Positions 9,883-20,151 of a DNA stretch of 64,000 nucleotides are shown here, piece by piece. The notes under the pieces were generated by a model. It worked only from the letters and a program-made list of their open reading frames with translations, made no database searches and was not told the origin of the DNA. How positions within the stretch are numbered: the stretch's first letter is position 1; every line of letters begins with the position of its first letter. Source of the stretch: Hyaloperonospora brassicae (taxonomy: Eukaryota; Oomycota; Peronosporomycetes; Peronosporales; Peronosporaceae); assembly GCA_947650285.1 (NCBI GenBank), contig CANTFL010000090.1, positions 558,001 to 622,000 of the forward strand. Reading direction: 5' to 3'. Both the position numbers and the translations under genes were made by a program.

Positions 9883-10923
9883 GTGAGGATAGAGTCATCC
9901 ACACCCCTCTCTGAGGCCCAAAAGGTCGCGCTTGATAAGCTGACCGCGGCCGTAGGCCCTGAGTACGTGGAGTTTCTCGCTGCACATGGTCCCGATGTGC
10001 TCAACGCACGAGTAGAGACCTTCATGCAGTATGAAACGGCCCTGTTGGGTCAGGTTCAAAACCAAGTAGTGTCGGCTATGCCGACACGCTATGTGGCTAT
10101 GCCACCAGAAGAGGCTAAGCCTCGTTCCCTTCGGGTGGACGTTAAATGTTACTCCGGGAAGGAGGGGGAAAACCTTACCCTCTGGATCCGTGAGATTGAG
10201 ATGGCCATGAGCTCTGACCTTATTTCACTGGAGTATCAGCGGGTCTCGTTGGCTATATCTAAGCTCGATGGTAGAGCGAGAGAGTGGGCTTTGACGTGTG
10301 GCACGTCGGTCAACTTGGCGTTTCCCACGTGGGATTCGCTCAAGTTGGACCTTTTGCGAGTTTTTTCGCCGCCTAACCAGGCATATCGCGTGCGCTCACG
10401 CTTCTTGTCTACCCGTCATGGTAAGAACGAGTTAACGGACTATGTCCAGGAGTTGAGAACTCTGTTGACTGCCATGCAGTCCGACCCTCTCCCTGAGACC
10501 GTCTACGTGACAGTCTTCATGGAAGGTCTTCGCACTGGCATTGCCAGGACCGAGGTCTTTCGAGTCCATCCCTCGACTTTTGAGGAGGCTGTGAGCATCG
10601 CTCAGAATGCTGAGCATAACTTTAAGTCAGCCAGACTTGATTGGAATGGGTACAACCCAAGCTATGCGAGGGCAACCTCAGCAAATAGCTCAGCTTACTG
10701 TAAGCCCGAACCGATGGGTCTCAGCGATGCTGACGATGAAGGTGAAGCGGAGCTTCATGTTGCCGAGCAACGACAGGAGGTGAGACGCTGTTACATGTGC
10801 GGAAGCCCTAAACATTTGCGTCCCACTTGTCCTTTGCGTGAGCAACGACCGACTCCTACGGGTCGAAACCCCAGCCTCAACCAGAAACTTGGTATGGCAC
10901 GGGCAAACGTCGACACCCAGTAG
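9883..10923 (+). pseudogene. Gypsy gag (capsid/nucleocapsid)
   Basis: The open frame of about 346 codons ends with TAG at 10921-10923. It contains a retrotransposon gag capsid region (the helical part around ISKLDGRAREWALTCG, then the LLRVFSPPNQ segment) and a nucleocapsid zinc knuckle C-x2-C-x4-H-x4-C, residues 303-316 counted from 9883. Gag forms the particle and binds the element RNA. The frame opens after a stop at 9874-9876 but has no ATG until about residue 48; codon 9883 is GTG, perhaps a mutated start. The last 80 bases overlap the pol frame, which is in the -1 phase. Confidence 0.85.
10866..10872 (+). promoter_or_regulatory. Candidate -1 ribosomal frameshift site
   Basis: The heptamer A AAC CCC (X XXY YYZ form) is in the correct register of the gag codons and lies inside the gag-pol overlap (10842-10923). 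Slipping back one base there would enter the pol frame, which is open from 10842. Frameshifting of this type is a known way to make Gag-Pol. A downstream structure was not evaluated. Confidence 0.5.
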
Positions 10924-11375
10924 GTAAGGGGCGCCCTACTGGGGGAGAACTGAGTTCTGTCACTTCTCTACGAGGTCGAGCAACACAGGACTTAGCCCCA
11001 CAGAGCTCCGTGCCAGCAAGCACAGAGCGTGGATACAAGCCTGGCTTGTTAGTCGCTGAGGCGATAATTAAAGGCTTTAGGAAGCACTGGTCGATATTAA
11101 TCGATTCTGGGGCGTCATGCAACTATTCTAGACGCCGTTCCCTTGAGGGGAGTCAGCAATATGCTGAGGCGCTCAAAGCGCACGATGGTGATTCAATCAC
11201 GGTTCGGTTAGCGACGGGTAGTCGTGTTACTGTGCCTAAAGTTCCGTTGAACTTGGGCGTGAAGTTTTTGGACTTTGATAGCACAGAACGCTGTCTCGTC
11301 CTTGACTTGGATTCGAGATACGATCTCATCCTAGGCATGGCATGGCTTGAACGCCATGAACCATGGATTGATTAG
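10924..11375 (+). pseudogene. Gypsy pol: aspartic protease
   Basis: The pol frame (codons starting at positions divisible by 3) carries the retropepsin motif LIDSGAS with the catalytic Asp codon at 11103. It is followed by the strand-rich protease core and the LILGMAWLERH segment typical of the protease end in gypsy elements. The protease cuts Gag-Pol in the particle. A TAG at 11373-11375, directly after the conserved HEPWID-type segment, interrupts pol. Confidence 0.85.
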
Positions 11376-12233
11376 AGGTCTAAGACCTTGGGCGCCACGT
11401 GCAATGTTCCTAGCGAAGCTTTGGAGAGTCATGAACCCACCTTTGCTAGGCAACAAAAGCACTATTGGCGCGAGTCATTGGCGGAAGATGTCAATGTGCT
11501 GGACATTGGTATGTCGGAGCTAACTAGCTCGAATGTCTATGACATGAATATGGAGCGGAGCTCTTCTAATGTGTTTGAATAGAGTTGTACTCCGTTGAGT
11601 GATACTCGTTGTGATAATTAGTCACTGCATGCGTCAAGCATGGTTGGCCTACGGGCAGGACATACAGGAAGTAATTCCCATGATGTCAGTGCGGTGGCAC
11701 GTGAAATTACACAGAGTGAGGGCGGCCGTGATGGCACCTCACTGAATGTCGGTAATGATATTGATGGCGAGAAGCCAGAGCGTTCAGGGCTAGGCCCGAA
11801 TGCTGTACGTGAAGTGGTCCGTGTAAATCCACTGGGTGAAGTGTTTGAGTTACGTAACACTTCACCAGATGTCGTTCAAGACATGAGCTCTCGTCTAGAG
11901 CGTGCTAAGACAAATAGCAATCACGGGGACCCGACTGTCCTGGCCTCTAGGAGGCGTACGGTTTCTGTGAGGAAACGATTCCAGCGTAAGGTGGCCAATG
12001 TGAAGCGCCCAACGTCTAAGAAGTCACGAAGTGATAATAGTAATAATACGCTATATACACTTTTTAATGAATTGACTGGCCAGATAGATGGCAATATTAA
12101 TCTTGAGACTCTTCCATCTTTGGATACTCTCTTTGAACTAGACGAAATGTCTGACGGCGAATTTAGCCAAGCCTTACAGGCAGGAGAATTATCCGAGTTA
12201 GTGGTCAATTGACCAGATATTGAGTTGAACTGA
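11376..12233 (+). pseudogene. Gypsy pol: protease-RT spacer
   Basis: The same frame continues through a low-conservation, Ser- and Asn-rich linker interrupted by TAG at 11580-11582, TAG at 11619-11621 and TGA at 12210-12212 and 12231-12233. No domain is recognised. The reversed relative at 29-35 kb has a matching, more decayed segment around 34.0-34.9 kb, so the linker belongs to this element lineage. Confidence 0.65.
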
Positions 12234-13874
12234 TCCTCGTTATTGGACGAGTCTGTCCTTGAGGACACAAAGGCGGCATTAGATTCCCGTAGTGGATCTT
12301 CGATCTATAAGGATCCTCTTGATCCGTTCTATCCTTTGGTTAAGGAGTTTCAAGACGTGGTGTGTCACAACCCACCGTCCGTCTTACCTCCCGATAGAGG
12401 TGTACGTCATGAAATTGACTTGGTTCCTGGAACTAAATACTGCGTAACACGGCAGTGGCCTTTACCGAAGGAACAGTGCGACGTCATTGACGACTTCTTT
12501 CGTGCAAAGCACGCAGCGGGCATGGTTCGTGAGAGCAAATCTCCTCATTCCACGCCCACATTTTGTGTTCGAAAGCCCAATGGAAAGTGGCGCATTGTTC
12601 ATGCTTACAATAAGCTTAATGCTGCCACGATCCCGGCTCAGACACCAATCCCTCGGAAAGATGTTCTTCAGAATAATATGGTGGGATGTACAATGTACAG
12701 TGCACTCGATTTAGTCGATGGTTATTACCAATTACTCATGCGTGAGAAAGATATTCCGCTAACAGCGGTGAGTACCCCGATCGGTATGCTCTGGGAGTGG
12801 CTAGTTATGCCACAGGGCTTGTCAAACGCGCCAGCTACGTTCAATCGTCTTGTGACGCAACTGTTTCGGCCTCACCGAGGTTATGCACAGACCTACTTTG
12901 ATGACATCTTTGTCCATAGTCGTGCTATGATCGATCGGTCTGATGTGGATAATCACATCGACCATTTACGAGCAGTGCTCGAGTGCATGCGCACGAATAA
13001 GTTGTACGCCAACGCATCTAAGTGCATCTTTAATGCAGAAGAGATTTCCTTTTTAGGGTGCTTCATTGAGAAGCGAGGCCTTCGAGCGGATCTCACTAAG
13101 GTAAAAGCCATAGTCGATTGGCCGGTTCCTCAGAACCAGAAGGACTTACGTAAGTGGCTTGGTCTTGCCAATTACTTACACAAGTATAGTGCAAACTATG
13201 CGGACATGGCTCGACCATTATCTAATCTCCTTAAAAAGGATGTGGAATGGTGTTGGACGAACACCGAGCAGATAGCCTTTACGGCTGTAAAAGAGTGCCT
13301 TCTTCATGCGCCAATCTTGGCTTTGCCCGATCCTGATCGGCCTTTCAGTGTCGTCTGTGACGCATCTGACTTTGCCATCGGCAGTGCTCTGTTACAAACA
13401 GATAATGATGGACGGGAACGCGTCATTGCGTTTGAGTCCCGGCAGCTGATAGCAGCTTAAAAGAACTATCCAGTTCATGACAAAGAGCTACTTGCAATAA
13501 AGTATGCTTTAGTTTAGTTCAGAGTTCATCTGCTTGGCTCTAAGCCTTTTGTGATCTTTACAGATCATGCGTCATTACGCACTGCGACCCAGTCGCCACA
13601 TCTCTCTCAGCGAATGGCTCGTTGGCTCTCATTATTTGCAAAATATAACTTCGAGGTGAAGTATAAGCCGGGCAAACAGAATGCTTTGGCTGATGCGTTG
13701 TCAGACAGGCCTGACTATGAGCTTGCTCATGTTACGACTCTGTCATCATCGGTCACAGACCTCATTCGTTCGGCATATGCTAAAGATGAACACTGTGTAG
13801 CTTTGCTACGTGCTCTGAGGAGCGAGGAGATTCCAGACTCGGACATAAAATTGTCGGCACTATTACGGTCGTAG
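12234..13874 (+). pseudogene. Gypsy pol: reverse transcriptase and RNase H
   Basis: The RT domain shows the expected order: RKPNGKWRIVHAYNKLN, the SALDLVDGYYQL block, MPQGLSNAPATF, and the catalytic YFDD at 12894-12905. The connection and RNase H follow, with CDASDFAIGSALLQ, a DKELLAI block and FTDHASL. RT copies the element RNA into DNA and RNase H removes the RNA strand. Stops at 13458-13460 (TAA), 13515-13517 (TAG) and 13872-13874 (TAG) split the frame, while its phase is never lost. Confidence 0.92.
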
Positions 13875-15542
13875 TTACATCGATATTCCATCGATCAAGG
13901 CCTGTTGTGCTATAGCACGGATGTGGAGGATACCCCTCGCATCGTTGTCCCTCATGATGAGGAGTTAAAGTATCGGATCCTCTATGAGGCACATGATACT
14001 GCGTTGAGTGGTCATCTCGGTCGTGAAAAGACCTACGGCTCTGTGAGCCAATGCTATTGGTGGCCCAAACTATAAAAATGGGTAAGCACATATGTGCGTA
14101 CGTGTGAAACGTGTCAACGGGTGAAACCCTCAGCTCATGTGGCTGCGCCGCTGGCTAGTTTGCCTATACCCTCTGGGTGCTGGAATTCCATCAGTATGGA
14201 TTTCATGTTCGGTCTACTGAAGAATGCGCATGGCAATACGGGTATTGTGGTCTTTGTTGACCGTTTGAGCAAGATGACTCACTTGGCGGCTGTGCCAGAT
14301 ACCATTGATGGTGAAGGTACAGCTACGCTGTTTATCGATCGAGTGTTTCGACAACACGGCTTGCCTGTGGCAATTGTCTCCGACCGAGACCCTCGCTTCA
14401 CTGGGAAGTTTTGCAAGTCCGTCTTCAAGGTGCTCGGCACACGTTTGGACATGTCCACGGCGGATCATCCGCAGACCGATGGTCAAACCGAGCGAGTCAA
14501 CTGCGTTATCGGTGACATACTACGCAGTGTTTGCGCTAATATACCAAAACGTTGGAGCTCGATGCTTCCTGTTGTTGAGTTCGCGTTAAATAACGCTGTT
14601 CACGCCTCTACAGGCTTTACTCCGTTCTACGTGAACGGTCTCACACACCCTCGCGTTCCGTTGACGCTACCACTGCGTGGTTTAGGGCTTGGTGGGGGAG
14701 AGATGGCCGATAGGCTTGCAGGTATCAGCCCTGCTACTGTTCATAAACAGGTAAGCAAGTTTCTCGCAACGCGCTTGAATGTGTTACGACACGTACGTGA
14801 TGCACTGGCTGATGGCCAAGACAAGCAGAAGAAACAAGCTGATGCTAAAGGCAGAGGATGTATTGAATGTTATGAGGTCGGAGACCAAGTTCTACTCAAT
14901 GCTGAAAACCTACCTACAAATGTAGTCTCTGCTGTCTTCAAGACAAAGTTGCGTCCGCGCTTCATTGGGCCGTTCACGGTTATCGCTAAGAAGGGATCGG
15001 CGTACACGCTCAACCTCCCGCGCAAACTGCGCACGCACCCAGTGTTCTACGTTGGCTTGCTTAAGCCGTATCGGGATCCGTCCCAAGTGAACTCGGAGGC
15101 GCTTGCGCCGGGTAAAAGGGCCTCGCCGTCGGCTGTTGCATCCGAACCAGGAGGTCAAGCTGACCATCCACACGGGCTAAGGCCAACTCCAATGCTTGAA
15201 CACAGGCTTGCATCGCGTCGAGCGCACTTTGAATCTAACCCAATGTCTCTTGGAGACCACTCAGCTCACGGAGCACCTTCTCATGCTCCTCCTTCGGTAC
15301 CCCGACCACCACCGACTCTGCTCGATGAGCAAGGGAACCACCAGTTCCATGTGGAGCGACTCCTTCAGCGACGTCGTCGTCGTGGCCAATACCAGTATCT
15401 GGTGAAGTGGCGAGGGTACCCGGAGTCGGAGAACTCGTGGGAGTATAATATACCCCTTCGGCAGGACTGCCCTTACGCCGTGGATGTTTTTGAACATCGT
15501 GGCCAGGGTCGCCTTGCGAGCGAGAACGCTTCTAACCAATAG
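13875..15542 (+). pseudogene. Gypsy pol: integrase and chromodomain
   Basis: The HHCC zinc domain (GHLGREKTYG, then C-x2-C in CETC) is followed by the catalytic core with Asp codons at 14199 and 14382 and Glu at 14490. This is a DD35E spacing: 35 residues lie between the second Asp and the Glu. A GPF module (FIGPFTVI) and a C-terminal chromodomain (QYQYLVKWRGYPESENSWE) follow. A TAA at 14073-14075 interrupts the zinc domain; after it the frame is open for 482 codons to the TAG at 15540-15542. The integrase inserts the DNA copy and the chromodomain is thought to guide target choice. Confidence 0.92.
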
Positions 15543-15590
15543 TGGTGGGAGGTGGCGTGTTGCTCCGCACCTTAGGGTCGTGACCCGTGG

Positions 15591-16361
15591 CTACAACGTA
15601 GCAGGAGCATAACGCGTACGTGTACGCAACTGGCCTCTGGCCTTGAGTTTGGCATACTCAAAGCGAAGCTTTCGTTCCAACCGAACGTCGGCCACATCGG
15701 CGCTGGCCCGCAGCGCTGGCACACTGCTAAGGTGTCGCTTGCGGTACACCCAACGGATGAACTCATTGTCCTCCTCCTCGGGAAGTTCGCCAGCGAACAA
15801 CAAGATGGGCACGCCCTTAATCGGTCGAACCGAGACACCACGAGACAAGCTCTCAAGATGCGCGCGGTACTGACCTTGCGTGGTAAAGAATGGTTCGAGA
15901 TATGCCTCATTTAGAGCCTAACGAACGGCTATATCTTCTGACGACATAGCCTCGGGGCCCATTGCCCATGTTGCGAGGCTACGGCCTTCCGTTTGACGGA
16001 GGCGTTGCTCCACGTCAGGTGTTGTAAACACGTAACCACTCTGGTTTTGGATCACCGTCTGGGTATGAGTGCGACGTAGAGCACGCTCCTCACGCTGGAA
16101 GGTTAACTCTTGTTGCTCGTCGAGCGGGTTTGTGATGATTTTCTCATCTGCATCTGTTGTATGATGCTTAGCCCTTGGCGCTGTGGTAACACCACGTCTA
16201 ACGAACAGATTCGGTGCTGTTAGAGGTCGAGCCTCAGATACAGCGGAGTAGGACGATATCCCTTCATCTCCAGGGACACTGGTATCACTACCATAGTCCA
16301 CATCCTCATAGATACTGAGGTAGGAGGAAAGAGTCCGAGACTCGTTGGGTGGCGATGCCAT
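15591..16361 (-). pseudogene. Antisense ORF of the gypsy element (one internal stop)
   Basis: The minus-strand frame runs from ATG 16361 to TAG 15593-15591, 257 codons, with a single internal TAG at 15920-15918. It is tail-to-tail with pol, which ends 48 bases away. The N-terminal part is acidic and Ser-rich and the C-terminal part is charged and helical, with the stretch FIRWVYRKRHLSSV. A matching frame, also starting Met-Ala-Ser, is found in the reversed relative at 29948-30700, with similarity kept at protein level (RWVYRK, LSSV, the ILL-AG-L block). No family is recognised. Antisense ORFs at this place are, from memory, known in some plant gypsy elements such as Grande; I am not aware of them in oomycetes. 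Confidence 0.65.
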
Positions 16362-16450
16362 GGTGTTTCGTGTTTTGCCACCGTGAGGTTAAGCGCACAC
16401 ACATCGACCTCTTCGAGGAAAGAAACCGATTGACGTTTTTGGTAACGTCA

Positions 16451-16466
16451 GTCCGGTGGGGGAGGG
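16451..16466 (+). other. Polypurine tract of the gypsy element
   Basis: The sequence ends GGTGGGGGAGGG immediately before the 3' LTR and would prime plus-strand synthesis. The reversed relative has GGTGGGGGAGAG at the same place. Confidence 0.8.
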
Positions 16467-16951
16467 TGTAACAGGGTTACACGTCGACTGGTAGTCGACG
16501 ATAGGTGTGGTGCACACAAGAGAGGGGGGTACCCTATAAAGTAATTTTAGAACACAATGAGTGTATCAATTGTTGAAGACTGATGTCTGTCATCAATTGA
16601 TTACGAGATCTTTAGAGAGGTTTTACTTTGAACCTTAGTGACTAGGTTAAGTACATTGTTCTATGGTGTTCTTTAGGTTTAAAGAAGAAATAAAAATTCA
16701 GTTCCCTTTTTGATCAACATAAGACACGTGCCTTGCGAGGCGTCTTGATCGGAAGAGCTAGCAACGCCTGTAAAGGTAGCTACTCTTGAGCACTCTGTGC
16801 TGTGATTCTCTTGAATCGTTTGGTCCCCCTGGAACAGGGACCGTAAGCTCTCTAAGCTTGTTGACTCTCTGAGTCGGGTTCGTAAAACTAAAGTTGCTCG
16901 TAAGAGCGTCAAGTCTTCCTCTGACTTTAGGAGCTGTGTAGCTCCGCTACA
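16467..16951 (+). repeat. 3' LTR of the full-length gypsy element
   Basis: This LTR of 485 bp starts TGTAACAGGG, ends CTCCGCTACA and has TATAAA at 16535-16540. It is about 95% identical by eye to the 5' LTR; the mismatches cluster at about 16880-16915. On the minus strand it extends the frame of the interrupted host gene by roughly 90 codons. Confidence 0.92.
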
Positions 16952-16956
16952 CGAGA
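16952..16956. other. Target-site duplication CGAGA, right copy
   Basis: Matches 9343-9347 exactly and directly follows the 3' LTR. Confidence 0.9.
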
Positions 16957-18050
16957 CGTCACACATCTTCATCGCAAACGTGGGCTTACACGTTTCGGTC
17001 GTTTTCAGAACAGCCAGTTCCGTCTCGAGCGTACCGTCGCTCCTCCCGCGTTCTTTGCTGCCTCCACGGTTATAGTCACGGTCTTCGTTCGGCAGTAGCA
17101 CTTGCTGCAGGGAAGCTGGCAAGAACGACACCATGCCGGGCTTCGTCATCATTGCTGTGACTCTGGAGGCAGGAGCTCCATGAACCGAAGCTGCTCCATT
17201 CGTGTCAACGGCAGCAAAAAACAGGAGATACGGGGCAACAGCGTTGGACAAGCTGGAATCCGTGAGCCACTCGAACAGGGACGTATGCAACAACAGCTTT
17301 TGCAGCCAGCGGGGTAGCAGAGTCAGGACGCCCCTTTTGCGGTGCACTTCGCCTCGAGTCCATTTCCACAGTATTAAACTCCACGAGTACACGAGCATGC
17401 ACGAGGCATAGCAGCAAGTCCCAAAGGCCACTAGCGATCTCGTGCTGAAACATTCGGTCAAGAACACAGTGAGCGCACTGCTCAGGAGAACGCAATTGGC
17501 GACTCGTAATAGTTCCAGCGCAACATCTGCTCGGGACGAACAATCAGTGGACGTCCTCGTGAAGCGCAACTTAGACAGGAGCCATGTGGCTGGTACGAAG
17601 ATGGCTACAAAAAGTATCGAAGCGTTGAGGAACGGTACGTGGCCGTCGAAACTTGGGACAAAAGTTGGCAGAAATGGCCGTACGTAACCGCTTACGAACG
17701 CAGCGTCGAACCAAAGGGATACGAAGATACTGACATAACTCAGCATAGAAGGAGCGAGAATAGCGCTAGCAGCTCGATACGTATTGGGCGGCCGAGACTT
17801 TGGCGCGAGACGGACGTTCGGGCGCAGATGTTTGGTCGAGGAGAGGACAGTGGCGACATTGGGGAACGGCGTTGAGGTACGACAGTGTTTGAGAGCCGTC
17901 CGTGACGTACCATAGTATCCCACAAAATTCGAGTCCTGTAGAAAAAGGAGGACCTGCTTCGAGCGATACTATCCTGTCACAACGAGTAAGCAGTCAAACC
18001 TGATGGCATCGTTTACCTCCTGAGACCAGCAGCCGCACACAGTCTGTCAT
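16952..18050 (-). pseudogene. 5' part of a multi-pass membrane protein gene cut by the gypsy element
   Basis: The proposed first exon is 18050-18000 (ATG at 18050), followed by a 64-nt intron (17999-17936, GTTTGA...CTACAG) and exon 2 from 17935 to the insertion point. This part gives about 345 residues with several hydrophobic segments (around VSIFVSLWFDAAFV, ASILFVAIFVPATWLL, VLLSSALTVFL, YASCMLVYSWSLILW), so the protein was an integral membrane protein. The frame rejoins 9342-8821 exactly. A start at the in-frame ATG 17746 is an alternative. In the present allele the frame reads into the LTR and stops there. The family is not recognised. Confidence 0.7.
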
Positions 18051-18344
18051 TCTGTAAATTGGCGTCTTCCACAACTTTATACACCCAAGTGACGTCCATG
18101 CTGCCACTCTCGTTTGTCTAACTAACTCGATATGCTCTTCTGCCCCACCTTGACGAGATCAAATGGCTTGTAGCTTTCCCATCGATTGGTACGAAATTGG
18201 CTCAGTCTTGGTCTGCTACAGCCACAAGATAGATAGATCGATAGCATCTACACTATGCTCTGCGCGTGAGCTGTAAAATTGCTGTCTTGTGGTTCAAAAA
18301 GCCTCATTTGGTATGGCTGATGTCCTGGAGGCACCTTGAAAATG
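18051..18344. other. Intergenic between divergent genes
   Basis: No gene was recognised. The two neighbours point away from this gap, so it likely holds both promoters; no specific element was identified. Confidence 0.4.
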
Positions 18345-19865
18345 TGTGGTTCACATCTACACTTTCTGCATCGGAGCTTGTCCACGACACCGTTGTGTTG
18401 TAGCGTATGGCGAATGCGAAGCGCTCTCGCGCTGTGTGCATCTATCCTTCCATCGATTACTGTCGAAACGTGGTGCTCTATTGATACAAGCGTTGTGCCT
18501 TCAGTATGTCAAAAAAGAGATCGCATTGCATCGCCGGCGTACATGTGCCTTGTAAATAGTTCACAGCCGTCGCATTGTAGCCACTTGCTTAGCTCTTGCG
18601 CTTGTAAAACACCTTCACGATCTAATCTTTCGACTTCGAACAAGTGCTATGTCGAATATTGCGCCTGCAATACTTTGTCCTACTTTTGGTGCCTGCTTCG
18701 AACACTCGGAACCGGCGTGCGCACAAGAGAAATCTTGCAGATACATATTTCCTGTCCTTTGATGGACACAGCGCAATAGCAATGTGGACCTGGTCGATGT
18801 GAAGATACTCAGGTGTTGTCCTTTTGTAGTGGCAAACAGCACTTACGACTAAACGCGCCCTTGTCCTGTGCTGAACATCTCGCTGGGGTATCTTCCGGAT
18901 GTGGTAGATCTACATTGGTCAAGCGCTTGCGTGGCCTGTTGAAGACATTGGGACGTGCTGAGTTTGCAATCAAGAGCATGCTTGTTTACATTTCCAGAAA
19001 CTTGCGATCGCTGATGTATCATCTCAGCAGGTACGTCTCGTAGGCTTGTGACCGGATGTCCGTTTCCGTAATTGCTTTTACATTCTACGCTTACGACGCT
19101 CATCGTATTCTATGCTAGCGGAAGGAGTCTACAAGGAGAGAGACGTGTGGTCTCGTGGGGCATAGATCTGGTTCATCGCAAAAACAACAGACCATGCGTG
19201 TCTATTGTAATGCACTTCCCACGGTTTGTTTGGCGTCATCGAGCTGTGTATCGTGTTGCCGCTCGTCAGTACAGTTGCTGGTTACGGTAAGGCGAGTGCA
19301 GGGTTTAGTTTGTTCTGCGCCGACAGATAGCGTATCGTACTCTCGTAATCGTACTAGCAATTGTGGTTATGCGCTGATCACATACGCAATCTGCGACACG
19401 TCGGCTTCGAATGTAGCACCACTTGTCGAGGACACCGACACGGAACAGGGTTTTGAAATGATGGCTCGTTGGTCAATGTTCGACAAACCATTGCTGAGAA
19501 TGGTGCACGAAAGTCTGATTATAACAAGCTGTGGATCGGCGCTTGACGCGTTGCAAAGTATAAATGCTGATACGTTGTAGGTGGTCCCTTACGCGTATGA
19601 CCTTTCGACGTTTACCACGACATCAAGCGCTTCTTACGTGCATATCACATGGAATGCTGGCGCCCTGAGACGGTAAGATGTGTTGTGTAGTCCGACTCAA
19701 CCAGTGCCCACATGCTGCTGATCAGCAATAAAACGAGCCGGCAGAGTCACATACCCGATCGAGTCCGTTGTGCGTCAACATCTGGATGCCGACGACTTCC
19801 TGCACCTGATCAGGCGCTACGATCGACTGTTCGGCAGCTTTCCACAAGTGCTGACGAGGATGTAG
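18345..19865 (+). CDS. Unrecognised multi-exon gene
   Basis: The 3' end is a consistent chain of exons joined in phase: about 18825-19030, 19119-19286, 19358-19502, 19581-19672 and 19745-19865, ending with TAG 19863-19865. The introns are 88, 71, 78 and 72 nt with GT-AG ends. The upstream exons (18345-18780) are less certain; one likely donor is GTATGT after 18505. The product is soluble and helical, with stretches such as LLKTLGRAEFAIKSMLVYI near the start of the resolved part and FLHLIRRYDRLFGSFPQVL at the end. I recognise no family and propose no function. The frame agreement across four introns argues for a real gene. Confidence 0.5.
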
Positions 19866-20151
19866 ATGTTAGTGAGTCAACGAAGACGCCTCAAGTATGA
19901 TCTAGGCACGGGGCCCCAGGGCCAAAGGTGTCTACTAAGATGTTTCAATTGCGGCTCACGTGAACAAGAAACAGCGAGGTCGGCTACTCAGATGTAATGC
20001 ATGTGACGTATAGAATACCGCGTCATTCTCGAGGCGGCCAGCTCGTCGACACCAAATGTCGAGTCCACTGTCGTGACTGGATCGTTGGTGAACGCATACC
20101 CACCATCCATTCTCGACGCTAATTTGTAGTCGAGCAGTTGTAGACGACGCC
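19866..20151. other. Intergenic before the GDP-hexose phosphorylase gene
   Basis: No gene seen. It probably holds the 3' UTR of the preceding gene and the promoter of the next. No core promoter motif was identified. Confidence 0.4.

Larger units (their letters stand above)
9348..16951 (+). mobile_element. Full-length chromodomain Ty3/gypsy retrotransposon
   Basis: This 7604-bp element has two LTRs (483 and 485 bp), a 5-bp target duplication, gag, pol in the order protease, reverse transcriptase, RNase H, integrase and chromodomain, and a polypurine tract before the 3' LTR. The domain order is Ty3/gypsy. Pol carries nine internal stops and gag has no ATG near its start, so it cannot move by itself. 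The LTRs differ at roughly twenty-odd positions by eye, much of it clustered near their 3' ends, so the insertion is not very recent. It interrupts the coding sequence of a minus-strand membrane protein gene. An antisense frame lies between pol and the 3' LTR. Confidence 0.95.
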
